Positions 1 through 7,660 are shown, counted from the stretch's first letter. The stretch: DNA of 27,709 bases from an uncultured Collinsella sp. (GCA_902493895.1 CABUQW010000028.1:1-27709); one strand, 5' to 3'. The notes: generated from the sequence alone by a model not told the origin. Translations and numbers: made by a program.

Positions 1-198
1 GCCACCATCGGTCACGTCCGCGACGAGCAGCTGTTCTACCTCGCCTGCCGCGGCCTTGACCAAAACGCCGCCGAGGACCTGTTCATCCGCGCCAAGCTGG
101 AGGACGCCGCGCTTTCCGCCACCGACGAGCGCACCCGCGCAGCCGTCGTCCGCCTGGGAAACAACCTGATCGACAACTTTGAAGAGGAGCTCGCATGA
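1..198 (+). CDS. sufD: SufD-type Fe-S assembly scaffold subunit, C-terminal end only
   Basis: Frame 1 is open from the first base to TGA at 196-198, giving the last 65 residues of a protein that begins outside the window. The start reads ATIGHVRDEQLFYLACRGL, which matches the C-terminal SufB/SufD pattern in which a conserved His/Gly stretch is followed by an acidic residue, LFYL and a Gly-Leu turn. SufD partners SufB and the SufC ATPase in the scaffold on which cytoplasmic Fe-S clusters are built. The stop overlaps the sufS start by four bases (ATGA, 195-198), so the two are translationally coupled. SufB and SufD share this fold. Position directly before sufS favours SufD, but SufB cannot be strictly excluded from 65 residues. 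Confidence 0.8.
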   Translation, partial: ATIGHVRDEQLFYLACRGLDQNAAEDLFIRAKLEDAALSATDERTRAAVVRLGNNLIDNFEEELA

Positions 199-1520
199 TC
201 GACACCGAGCACGTTAAATGCGATACCTGTACCGCACCGGAGCCTATGGAGCTCGACGCCAGCGACGAGGCTTCGCGCGGCTGGCCCACCGTGGACATCG
301 AGACCAACCCCTACAAGGGCCAGTTCCCGCTGTTTCAGCAGCACCCCGAGATCGCCTTCCTCGATAGCGCCGCCACTACGCAGCGCCCCGCCTGCGTGCT
401 TGACGCCGAACGCGACTTCTACCAGCGCATGAACGCCAACCCGCTGCGCGGCCTGTACTCGCTGTCCGTCGAGGCCACCGATGCCATCGCGAAGGTGCGT
501 CAGCAGATCGCTGACGTCATCGGCGCTCCCCAGGCCAACGAGGTCGTCTTCACCCGCAACACGAGCGAGTCGCTCAACCTGGTCGCCAAGAGCTTTGCGC
601 CCACGGTGCTCGAGCCCGGTGACGAGGTCGTCATTACCATCATGGAGCACCACTCCAACCTAATCCCTTGGCAGCAGGTCTGCCGCGAGACCGGCGCCAA
701 GCTCGTCTACCTCTACCCCACCAAGACCGGCCAGCTCACGACCGAGGAGGTTCTTGCCAAGGTTGGTCCCAAAACCAAGATTCTGGCCGTGGGTCAGGTC
801 TCTAACGTGCTGGGCGTCGAGAACCCGGTCAAGAACCTCGGCAAGCTCGTGCACAAGTACGGCGGCTACCTGGTCGTCGACGGTGCGCAGTCGCTGCCGC
901 ACATGCCGGTCGATGTGGCCGACCTGGGCGCCGACTTCTTTGCCTTTAGCGCGCACAAGGCCATGGGCCCCATGGGCATCGGCGTGCTGTGGGGAAAGAT
1001 GGACCTGCTCAACGCCATGCCGCCCATGCTCACCGGCGGCGAAATGATCGATTCGGTCACCGAGCAGGACGCCGTCTGGGCGCCCGTCCCCGAGAAATTC
1101 GAAGCCGGCACGCAGGACGCCGCCGGCATCTTCGCCACGGGCGCCGCCCTTGATTACCTGGTCAACACGGTGGGTTACGAGAACATCCAGGCACGCGAGC
1201 AGGCACTTGTCCACTACCTGATGGGCGAGCTCATGCAGCTCGACTTTGTACAGATAATCGGCTCCATCTATTGGGACAACCACCACGGCGTTGTGAGCTT
1301 TAACGTCAAGGGCATCCACCCGCACGACGTCGCGAGCATCATGGACATGGACGGCGTCTGCATCCGCGCCGGCCACCACTGCGCGCAGCCGCTGCTTACC
1401 TGGCTGGGCGTCGAGAACCTTGCCTGCTGCCGCGCCGGCGTGGCCTTCTACAACGACAAGGCCGACATCGACAAGTTCATCGCCGGCCTGCATCACGTTT
1501 GGAGCACGTTCAATGGGTAA
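195..1520 (+). CDS. sufS: cysteine desulfurase SufS
   Basis: A 441-residue class V aminotransferase-fold, PLP-dependent enzyme that takes sulfur from L-cysteine, leaving alanine, and holds it as a persulfide for cluster assembly. Visible are the N-terminal substrate region AFLDSAATTQRP, MEHHSNLIPW, VDGAQSLPH (PLP-binding Asp), the Schiff-base lysine K255 in FSAHKAMGPMGIGVLWG, and the persulfide cysteine C396 in RAGHHCAQPL. The ATG at 195 is used because GAAGAGGAG lies just upstream and the start overlaps the sufD stop. The N-terminus is about 40 residues longer than usual and holds a CDTC motif of unknown meaning. A later Met at residue 18 lacks a good ribosome site. It overlaps sufU by eight bases, fitting the SufS/SufU pair known from Gram-positive bacteria. 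Confidence 0.95.
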   Translation: MIDTEHVKCDTCTAPEPMELDASDEASRGWPTVDIETNPYKGQFPLFQQHPEIAFLDSAATTQRPACVLDAERDFYQRMNANPLRGLYSLSVEATDAIAKVRQQIADVIGAPQANEVVFTRNTSESLNLVAKSFAPTVLEPGDEVVITIMEHHSNLIPWQQVCRETGAKLVYLYPTKTGQLTTEEVLAKVGPKTKILAVGQVSNVLGVENPVKNLGKLVHKYGGYLVVDGAQSLPHMPVDVADLGADFFAFSAHKAMGPMGIGVLWGKMDLLNAMPPMLTGGEMIDSVTEQDAVWAPVPEKFEAGTQDAAGIFATGAALDYLVNTVGYENIQAREQALVHYLMGELMQLDFVQIIGSIYWDNHHGVVSFNVKGIHPHDVASIMDMDGVCIRAGHHCAQPLLTWLGVENLACCRAGVAFYNDKADIDKFIAGLHHVWSTFNG

Positions 1521-1947
1521 TCTGTACACCTCAACCACATTTATGGAGCACAACTCGCACCCCGACTATAAGTACGAGATGGACGCCCCCACGCACGAGC
1601 ACGACGGCATCAACCCCAGCTGCGGCGACGAGCTCACCTTGCAGTTGCGCGTCGAGAACGGCGTGATCGAGGAGGCCTCCTTTACCGGCCACGGCTGCGC
1701 CATCAGTCAGGCCAGTGCCGACATCATGGCCGACCTCATCACCGGCGAGACCGTCGAGGAAGCTCACCGCCTGGCAGAGCTCTTCCTCGCCATGATCCGC
1801 GGCGAGAAGCTCTCCGAGGAGGACCTGGAAGACCTGGACGAAGCCGCCCAGCTTCAGGACATCTCGCACATGCCCGCCCGCGTCAAATGCGCCGAGCTCG
1901 CCTGGCGCACCCTCGACGGCATACTCGAGGGGCAAACAAACCAGTAG
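1513..1947 (+). CDS. sufU: SufU-type Fe-S assembly / sulfur-transfer protein
   Basis: 144 residues counted from ATG 1513, which overlaps the end of sufS. The same frame is open further upstream but encodes no family sequence there. SufU accepts the persulfide sulfur from SufS in a zinc-dependent way and passes it to the SUF scaffold. The expected ligand motifs are present: NPSCGDE (Cys plus the adjacent Asp), the GHGCAIS loop, and a third cysteine in RVKCAELAW. The 18-21 residue insertion that separates SufU from IscU is consistent with the acidic segment EKLSEEDLEDLDE. It is the last gene of the operon, with a strong terminator 30 bases downstream. Confidence 0.93.
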   Translation: MGNLYTSTTFMEHNSHPDYKYEMDAPTHEHDGINPSCGDELTLQLRVENGVIEEASFTGHGCAISQASADIMADLITGETVEEAHRLAELFLAMIRGEKLSEEDLEDLDEAAQLQDISHMPARVKCAELAWRTLDGILEGQTNQ

Positions 1948-1977
1948 CTTATGCCCCGAATCCAAGGTTTTTGATTG

Positions 1978-2009
1978 CCGAGCCGCCCGATACGGGCGGC
2001 TCGGTTTTT
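1978..2009 (+). terminator. intrinsic terminator of the suf operon
   Basis: A perfect 12-bp stem (CCGAGCCGCCCG, 1978-1989, with CGGGCGGCTCGG, 1993-2004) with a three-base ATA loop is followed by five T. It starts 30 bases after the sufU stop. Confidence 0.95.
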
Positions 2010-2605
2010 CCTAATGAGTGCAAACGCACAAAGTCCGCGCGTCCGGCGCCCCGTCTGACATTTGCCACACAGCCAGACGCAAACACGGGCGTTTTCCGCA
2101 GCACCAAAGTCCTGCGGCAGGGCCCCGGGCCCGCCAAGCAATGCGCCAAGCCCCGTTCTGCGAAGCTCCGACTCGCTTCGCGCCTGCCGCAGACGGGTCC
2201 CATAGGGAGCGGCGTGCATTTTTGCGAGTATTCAGCACGCCAAGCTGTGTGTATACGCATCGAAAGCGTTAATCAACGTCTCCAGGCGCATATATTTTGT
2301 GTTTTAAAACTGACATCGCGGTCTGACGGGACGCAGACACGTGCTTCGGGGCGCAACAGCGGGGATTAATAGCTTAAGAACCCGTATGTTGAAAGATTGC
2401 AGCGGTGCCGACAGCACCACGATGTTGAAAACTCCGTTTTTTGCACGGCGCAGACGGGGGTAGGCACGGGCAAACCCGGACCGAACCGTTATTTTATGCA
2501 AGATGGCGATTTTTCTATGCATATTAAGAAGTGCAGTTACCGTACCAAGCTTTTGAACGCTGGTTGCAGCGTATGGACGACTCCAGCTGCAGTGAACAGG
2601 CGACC
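2010..2605. other. non-coding stretch of about 600 bp with folded segments
   Basis: No convincing gene is seen; open frames here show no family sequence and have no ribosome site. The segment holds nested inverted repeats. CTGCGGCAGG (2112-2121) pairs with CCTGCCGCAG (2183-2192) and encloses GGGCCC-C-GGGCCC (2120-2132, sharing two bases with the outer arm) and a GCGAAGC/GCTTCGC hairpin (2160-2181). A further 7-bp stem GGCGTGC/GCACGCC (2211-2241) follows, and a GGTGC/GCACC hairpin lies at 2404-2418. The stretch is the downstream flank of a REP-associated transposase gene, where REP-like palindromes are typical, but no link is shown. Confidence 0.5.
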
Positions 2606-3418
2606 CTACATCACGTTTCCGCCAGCCCTCATCGCCGTTCGCGCGCGGGCGCGCACGATACGAGAGACGGTACTTTTGCCAATCCCGGTATACCGCTCAA
2701 TCTGGCGCACCGTAAAGCCGGCATTGTTCAATCCAACAATAACGGTATCGCGCTGCGCCGTCGGTGCAGTTTTAACCCCGTTGAGCGGCACGCCCAGGCG
2801 CTTCGCCATCTTGTCGGCAAAGGCGTGGCGTTCCCATTCCGTCTCTTTCATATCGCACAGCGCTGGCTCACCGCCGTCGGGCGTCGAAAGCGAATAGGCA
2901 ATAAAGCCCTCGGCAGAACCAAAAAGCTCAAGCACGCAAGAAGGATCAGAAAATCCCCTCGCGACATCAGCCGCGTCACCGTCGTAAGCGCATAAATACT
3001 CCGCAAAGCTACTCCAGGGATAACGCTCGATTAGGCAAACGCCCGCCTCCTGCGGATCGGCGTGTACGGAGCGAATAGCCTCCATCACCTGCCAGTCGGT
3101 ATCGAGCGAGCGCCGGTCAAAACGGTTCTGGAACAGATGGCCCGTGCGCCCCGTGCGTTTATTGAACCGCCGCGCGTACGTCAAAAGCAGCCGGTGCATC
3201 ACCGCGCTCATCCTGTCCTCGTAATCTGCAAGCACCAAATGCACGTGATTGCCCATAAGGCACCAGGCGATAACCGTCACACCCTCCTCGCGGCAGCGCT
3301 CGCGCATCAGCTCCAAAAACTCCCACCGGTCTTCATCGCCCTTAAAGATGAGCTGCTTGCCCGCACCGCGAGCACAGACATGGTAAAAGCCGGTAACCGT
3401 TCTCCAAACGCGCTGCAT
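2606..3418 (-). CDS. REP-associated Y1 (HUH) transposase-like protein, catalytic Tyr replaced
   Basis: A 270-residue member of the Y1_Tnp/RAYT family related to IS200/IS605 TnpA, which nicks and joins single-stranded DNA at hairpins. It has the N-terminal pattern TGFYHVCARG, the HUH metal motif GNHVHLVL (H58, H60), YARRFNKRTGRTGHLFQNRF, and the PWSSFAEYL tail. A C-terminal helix-turn-helix-like segment (GFTVRQIERYTGIGKSTVSR) follows, as in many Gram-positive homologues. In the family the catalytic tyrosine is the Y of a YIHxNP motif. Here that position reads RSVHADP, with Ser117 (codon TCC, one base from TAC), so nicking activity is doubtful. The start at 3418 is chosen because GAAGGGAG sits just upstream. 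A longer frame from 3550 lacks family sequence. Confidence 0.88.
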   Translation of the reverse strand: MQRVWRTVTGFYHVCARGAGKQLIFKGDEDRWEFLELMRERCREEGVTVIAWCLMGNHVHLVLADYEDRMSAVMHRLLLTYARRFNKRTGRTGHLFQNRFDRRSLDTDWQVMEAIRSVHADPQEAGVCLIERYPWSSFAEYLCAYDGDAADVARGFSDPSCVLELFGSAEGFIAYSLSTPDGGEPALCDMKETEWERHAFADKMAKRLGVPLNGVKTAPTAQRDTVIVGLNNAGFTVRQIERYTGIGKSTVSRIVRARARTAMRAGGNVM

Positions 3419-3822
3419 AGCGCTCCCTTCGCCGGGATCTGCTTGCCATCCAATACAGCACGATTGAAGCGTGCCATCAAAACATTCACGCAAAACAATG
3501 CACTCGCGCGGCCAAAGGCAGTAAACAGGCGGCGAACGGCACCGTTGCAACAGGTCAACCCCTGCAACACTTACAAGAGCCGACCAAAAGCTTGCCCAAG
3601 ACGGACCCCCCTCTACGGAAGTTCGCGACCACAGAACATAGCGTTAAACCGTTTCAATTAAAACTTCCGGACTTCTCGCTACGAAAACTGAGCCGTTCGC
3701 CGAATATTCCGTGCATTTCGCGGTATTATAGGGGCTGCATGTCATGTCCCTTTCGAAGGGTCGCCCGGCAATCGCCAGCCACGACCCCCAGACGGGACGC
3801 CAACACGATAGAGAGGAGAGGC
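3419..3822. other. divergent intergenic region between the transposase and the scaffold gene
   Basis: This 404-bp spacer holds the leftward promoter for the transposase (3452-3480). For the rightward operon it offers only a TATTAT -10-like hexamer at 3724-3729, with no good -35 at normal spacing. GAGAGGAGAG at 3811-3820 is the ribosome site of the next gene. No coding sequence was recognised. Confidence 0.4.
3452..3480 (-). promoter_or_regulatory. candidate sigma-70 promoter of the transposase gene with a dyad in the spacer
   Basis: Read on the - strand: TTGATG (-35), 17 bases, TGTATT (-10). The spacer itself is a perfect dyad, GCACG-cttcaat-CGTGC (3458-3474), which could be an operator. Confidence 0.45.
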
Positions 3823-4557
3823 ATGCAGTACTCACAGGAAGTGGAGAACATGTGCCCCGTTGCCAAGGGTGCATACCACGGCCCCGCACCCATCCCCGAG
3901 GAGGGCAAGTGGGTCCAGGCTAAGGAGATTTCCGACATCTCCGGTCTTACGCACGGTGTGGGTTGGTGCGCACCTCAGCAGGGCGCCTGCAAGCTCACGC
4001 TGAACGTCAAGGACGGCATCATCGAGGAGGCCCTCGTTGAGACCATCGGCTGCTCGGGCATGACCCACTCTGCCGCCATGGCTTCCGAGATCCTTCCCGG
4101 TAAGACCATCCTCGAGGCCCTCAACACCGACCTCGTCTGCGACGCCATCAACGTTGCTATGCGCGAGATCTTCCTGCAGATCGTTTACGGCCGCAGCCAG
4201 ACCGCGTTCTCCGAGGGCGGCCTGCCCGTGGGCGCCTCCCTCGACGACCTCGGCAAGGGCCTTCGCTCTCAGGTCGGCACCATGTTCGGCACCAAGGCCA
4301 AGGGCGCTCGTTACCTCGAGCTCGCTCAGGGCTACGTCACCCGCATGGCTCTCAACGACAAGAACGAGATCATCGCATTCGAGTTCCTGAACCTCGGTAA
4401 GTTCACCGACGCCGTCAAGGCTGGCAAGACCCCCGAGGAGGCCATCGCTGGCGCCATGGGCCACTATGGTCAGTGGGAGAACGCTGCCAAGTACATCGAC
4501 CCGCGCACCGACGAGGAGACTCACTCCGTCGCCAGCGTGTTCCCGGTTCACGAGTAG
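3823..4557 (+). CDS. NifU-like iron-sulfur scaffold protein paired with GGGtGRT protein
   Basis: 244 residues from ATG 3823, preceded by GAGAGGAGAG. The frame is open upstream to 3592 but without coding character. The middle resembles the NifU/IscU N-terminal fold. Its cysteines lie in GWCAPQQGACKL (C49, C56), VETIGCSGMTHSAAMASEIL (C77) and TDLVCDAINVAMREI (C106), matching the spacing logic of the three scaffold cysteines. An extra C11 sits near the N-terminus, and about 120 residues follow the scaffold domain. Domain databases call this type an Fe-S assembly scaffold, usually next to a GGGtGRT protein, as here (18-bp gap). The codon use (GGT, CGT, GCT-rich) is that of a highly expressed gene. 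The partner and the cluster-receiving target are unknown. Confidence 0.8.
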   Translation: MQYSQEVENMCPVAKGAYHGPAPIPEEGKWVQAKEISDISGLTHGVGWCAPQQGACKLTLNVKDGIIEEALVETIGCSGMTHSAAMASEILPGKTILEALNTDLVCDAINVAMREIFLQIVYGRSQTAFSEGGLPVGASLDDLGKGLRSQVGTMFGTKAKGARYLELAQGYVTRMALNDKNEIIAFEFLNLGKFTDAVKAGKTPEEAIAGAMGHYGQWENAAKYIDPRTDEETHSVASVFPVHE

Positions 4558-4575
4558 AAAGGGAGGGAAATAACT

Positions 4576-5580
4576 ATGACTGTTACGTTCGAAGGTTACG
4601 AGCGCCGCGCTGACAAGATCAACAAGTGCCTCGCCGACAACGGCATCGCCTCCCTCGAGGAAGCTCTGCAGATCTGCACCGACAAGGGCTTCAACCCGCG
4701 TGAGATCGTCAACAACACCCAGTCCATCGCCTTCCAGAACGCCGAGTGGGCCTACACCCTCGGTTGCGCTCTCGCTGTCAAGCGTGGCGCCAAGTCCGCT
4801 TCTGAGGCTGCCGCCATCATCGGCGAGGGCATCCAGGCCTTCACCGTTCCCGGCTCCGTCGCCGAGGACCGCAAGGTCGGTCTGGGCCACGGCAATCTGG
4901 GCGCTATGCTGCTCTCCGACGACACCGAGTGCTTCGCCTTCCTGGCCGGTCACGAGTCCTTCGCTGCCGCCGAGGGCGCTATCGGCCTGGCTCTGAACGC
5001 CAACAAGGCTCGTAAGAAGCCGCTGCGCGTTATCCTCAACGGTCTGGGCAAGGACGCTGCTCAGATCATCGCCCGCATCAACGGCTTCACCTATGTGAAG
5101 ACCCAGTTCGACTACTACACGGGCGAGCTCAAGGTCGTCGAGACCATCCCCTACTCCGATGGTCCCCGCGCTGCCGTTAACTGCTACGGCTCCGACGACG
5201 TCCGCGAGGGCGTTGCCATCATGTGGCACGAGAACGTCGACATCTCGATCACCGGTAACTCCACCAACCCCACGCGCTTCCAGCACCCCGTCGCTGGCAC
5301 CTACAAGAAGGAGCGCATCGAGGCTGGCAAGAAGTACTTCTCCGTCGCTTCTGGTGGCGGCACAGGGCGTACCCTGCACCCGGACAACATGGGCGCCGGC
5401 CCTGCCTCTTACGGCATGACCGACACCATGGGCCGCATGCACTCCGACGCCCAGTTCGCCGGTTCTTCCTCCGTGCCTGCGCACGTTGACATGATGGGTC
5501 TCATCGGCATGGGCAACAACCCCATGGTCGGTGCCACCGTCGCCTGCGCTGTCGCCGTCGAGGAGGCCCTCAAGGCCTAA
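4576..5580 (+). CDS. GGGtGRT protein (conserved, function unknown)
   Basis: 334 residues starting at ATG 4576 behind GGGAGG. The name comes from the signature SGGGTGRTLHPDNMGAGP (GGGTGR at residues 260-265), followed by SYGMTDTMGRMHSDAQ. The family occurs mainly in anaerobes, commonly beside the NifU-like gene found just upstream. The second half is rich in Gly, His and Asp (MWHENVDISITGN, NCYGSDDVREG), which suggests a nucleotide or metal site, but no activity is known to me. There is no signal peptide or membrane segment. The strong codon bias and good ribosome sites of both genes indicate abundant products. A terminator closes the operon 36 bases later. Confidence 0.88.
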   Translation: MTVTFEGYERRADKINKCLADNGIASLEEALQICTDKGFNPREIVNNTQSIAFQNAEWAYTLGCALAVKRGAKSASEAAAIIGEGIQAFTVPGSVAEDRKVGLGHGNLGAMLLSDDTECFAFLAGHESFAAAEGAIGLALNANKARKKPLRVILNGLGKDAAQIIARINGFTYVKTQFDYYTGELKVVETIPYSDGPRAAVNCYGSDDVREGVAIMWHENVDISITGNSTNPTRFQHPVAGTYKKERIEAGKKYFSVASGGGTGRTLHPDNMGAGPASYGMTDTMGRMHSDAQFAGSSSVPAHVDMMGLIGMGNNPMVGATVACAVAVEEALKA

Positions 5581-5615
5581 TCGCGCCCGCGCGATGCTCA
5601 TATAGTTGAGCTTAC

Positions 5616-5648
5616 GAGCCGCTATCCACCCGGGTAGCGGCTCTTTTT
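5616..5648 (+). terminator. intrinsic terminator of the scaffold-GGGtGRT operon
   Basis: Stem GAGCCGCTA (5616-5624) pairs with TAGCGGCTC (5635-5643) around a 10-base loop, followed by five T. Confidence 0.93.
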
Positions 5649-5668
5649 GTTACCTACCCCGATATATC

Positions 5669-5735
5669 AGTTGCGGTGAAATACGGACTGATTAGCCCCC
5701 ATACGAGCCAAAACAGTCCATATTCCACCGCAACT
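5669..5735. repeat. 22-bp inverted repeat, REP-like
   Basis: AGTTGCGGTG plus AATACGGACTG-like sequence (5669-5690) faces its reverse complement at 5714-5735, matching at 20 of 22 positions around a 23-base spacer. It lies behind the terminator and before the FAD gene leader, has no T-run, and looks like an interspersed palindromic element rather than a terminator. Confidence 0.6.
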
Positions 5736-5872
5736 TATTGAGAGGATGCGGCGGAGCGTCTAAGTGTTTGCAACGCCCACCTGTCATATCGGCCCTTTAC
5801 CGATTTGCCGGGTCTTTGCGGCCCCATTGCCGATCACCCGTGCGACAATGCGCCGGACGAGAAAGGAATCCG

Positions 5873-7399
5873 ATGGAATCGACTGATGTATTGGTAATTG
5901 GAGCTGGCATTGCGGGCCTTTGTGCCGCCATCGAAGTGGCACGCACGGGTGCAACCGTCACTGTGGCAAGCGCCGGCAAGACCATGAGTGGATCGAGCTT
6001 CTTTCCCGGAACCTGGGGCCTAGGGCTTATCGGACCCGTTAACGAAGACGACGAACAAGACCTCATCGACACCATCCTGACCGTCGGCGGCGGCGTTGCC
6101 AATCCCGAACTCGTCCAAACGTTCGTCCACGGCATTCCCCATGCGATTGAATGGCTCGAGCAAGACCTGGGCGTTGAGCTTCAGCGTCCGCAAAGCGCCG
6201 AGAGTGCTCAGCAAAAGCAGTTTATCCCCTGCTTTGACCACAAAACGCGCATGTGGCGCGGCCTCACCCGCAAGCCCCTTGAGGACGCTCTGACAGCCCG
6301 GATCGAGTCGCTCGGCATTCGCTTGCTCCCCCGCCATGAGCTTATCGACCTTGTTGAGGACACGAACGGCAGAATCACCGGAACCGTGCTCTACGACCGC
6401 ACAAATGAGCATCTCGTGCCTATGGCAGCCAAGGCAACTATCATCGCTGCCGGCGGCACGGGTGGGCTGTTCGAGCGAAGCCTCACTTCCGCTGACGTGC
6501 TCAGCTCCTCGCAGGCCATCGCACTGGCACACGGCGCCTCCCTTACTAATATTGAGTTCATGCAGATGATGCCCGGCTTCATTGAGCCCAAGCGCAACCT
6601 CGTCTTTAACGAGAAGACCTGGCGCTACGTGAGGTTCGACCAACCGGTCGATATTGCTGATGACAAGCTCGTTGACCTGCTTGAGCAGCGCTCCGGATAT
6701 GGTCCTTTCACTTCACGTCTGGATTCTCGCGCTATAGACCTTGTCATCGACCAGGCGGGCGCCGAGGGTCTAGCGCTGCATTACGACTTCCCCAGCGAGG
6801 ATGTTCCTGAATTTGTGCAGACCTTTGCCACCTGGCTGCAAGACGAACACGGCATCGCCCCGGCTGACGAGATGCGCGTGGCGATGTATGCCCACGCTGC
6901 TAACGGCGGCATCAAGATCGATAAGACCGCATACACGGGTGTTGAGGGCCTCTACGCCTGCGGCGAGGCAACAGGCGGTATGCACGGCGCCGACCGCATC
7001 GGTGGCTTGTCAAGCGCCAACGGCATCGTATTCGGACGCATCGCGGGCGCATCGGCAGCCCTTGCAGCGCAGAAAGAGCCTGAGACAGCCCTGAAGGCGG
7101 ATATCGCCCTCCCCCAGTACGGCATAGCCGCAACAGATGCCGAACGCCTGACACACAGCCTTAAGCACACGATGAGCACCTATTGCATGATCAACCGCAC
7201 CGAGACGGGCCTATCCGAGGCACTACACGAGCTTGAGGGCTTGAAGACAGAGGCAACGACCTTGAGCACACAGAAAGCCCAGGACAGCGAAGTCGCAGCC
7301 CTCGCCCGCCTGCAATCGCAGATTCAACTAGCACAGGAAATGGTCAAAGCCATGCGTAAGCGAACCGAAAGCCTGGGTTCGCACTTTCGAGCGGACTAA
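5873..7399 (+). CDS. FAD-dependent oxidoreductase, fumarate reductase / aspartate oxidase-like flavoprotein
   Basis: 508 residues from ATG 5873, with GAAAGGA five bases upstream. The open frame extends to 5738 but the extra 45 residues lack family sequence. The N-terminal Rossmann motif is VLVIGAGIAGLCAAIE (GAGIAG at 10-15). TIIAAGGTGGLF closes the first FAD segment. The C-terminal FAD-binding block is LYACGEATGGMHGADRIGGLSSANGI, and HAANGGIKID corresponds to the conserved HxxGGI region of L-aspartate oxidase and fumarate reductase flavoproteins. A helical tail (about 440-508) resembles the C-terminal helical domain of NadB. No nadA or nadC is adjacent and there is no partner Fe-S subunit gene, so the substrate stays open. 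It looks cytoplasmic, with no signal peptide. Confidence 0.8.
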   Translation: MESTDVLVIGAGIAGLCAAIEVARTGATVTVASAGKTMSGSSFFPGTWGLGLIGPVNEDDEQDLIDTILTVGGGVANPELVQTFVHGIPHAIEWLEQDLGVELQRPQSAESAQQKQFIPCFDHKTRMWRGLTRKPLEDALTARIESLGIRLLPRHELIDLVEDTNGRITGTVLYDRTNEHLVPMAAKATIIAAGGTGGLFERSLTSADVLSSSQAIALAHGASLTNIEFMQMMPGFIEPKRNLVFNEKTWRYVRFDQPVDIADDKLVDLLEQRSGYGPFTSRLDSRAIDLVIDQAGAEGLALHYDFPSEDVPEFVQTFATWLQDEHGIAPADEMRVAMYAHAANGGIKIDKTAYTGVEGLYACGEATGGMHGADRIGGLSSANGIVFGRIAGASAALAAQKEPETALKADIALPQYGIAATDAERLTHSLKHTMSTYCMINRTETGLSEALHELEGLKTEATTLSTQKAQDSEVAALARLQSQIQLAQEMVKAMRKRTESLGSHFRAD

Positions 7400-7441
7400 G
7401 CTGAGCACCCATCTAGAACAAAGCACAACTTCTCGATATTT

Positions 7442-7480
7442 ATTGAGCCCCGCAACCTATATTCGGGGCTCAATCTGTTT
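7442..7480 (+). terminator. terminator of the FAD oxidoreductase gene
   Basis: ATTGAGCCCCG (7442-7452) pairs perfectly with CGGGGCTCAAT (7464-7474) around an 11-base loop, followed by CTGTTT. The weak T-run makes it moderate. Confidence 0.75.
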
Positions 7481-7537
7481 GTATACGTATTTCCTCAGCT
7501 CCGCGCCCTTTCGGGTTCGACCCCATGCGAAGTTAAC

Positions 7538-7568
7538 AAAAAAGCGACCAGCCTAAGCCAGTCGCTTT
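7538..7568 (-). terminator. duplicated tRNA terminator, copy A
   Basis: Read on the - strand, AAGCGACTGGC-TTAG-GCTGGTCGCTT forms an 11-bp RNA stem with two G-U pairs and is followed by TTTT. It is an exact copy of the terminator at 7715-7745 and now lies behind only the tRNA-Lys remnant. Confidence 0.8.
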
Positions 7569-7577
7569 AACATACTT

Positions 7578-7597
7578 TGGTGGGCCGTCAGGGGGTC
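7578..7597 (-). pseudogene. 3' remnant of a tRNA-Lys gene
   Basis: Twenty bases match the tRNA-Lys 3' end: the 3' side of the T arm, the acceptor strand ACGGCCC, A73 and an encoded CCA. The 5' part is absent. At 7598 the sequence changes to a run of small hairpins (GCCTGC/GCAGGC 7599-7613, two GGCGCC 7623-7636, AAATGC/GCATTT near 7654-7669). It looks like the scar of a duplication/deletion or excision at the tRNA. Confidence 0.75.
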
Positions 7598-7660
7598 AGC
7601 CTGCTGCGCAGGCGACCGCTGCGGCGCCAAGGCGCCTTGCGCGCTGCGCTGGCAAATGCT

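Larger units (their letters stand above)
7484..7597. repeat. copy A of a ~115-bp direct repeat (tRNA-Lys 3' region)
   Basis: This block (TTTCCTCAGCTCCGCGCC ... terminator ... end of tRNA-Lys) is nearly identical to 7661-7776. Differences are a few substitutions and 1-2 base indels. Copy A ends inside tRNA-Lys sequence at 7597, whereas copy B continues into a full tRNA gene. Confidence 0.9.

Noticed and set aside
3832..5601. 589-codon minus-strand frame opposite the scaffold/GGGtGRT operon
   Set aside because: Shadow of strongly biased codons on the other strand; the plus-strand genes carry clear family motifs and ribosome sites.
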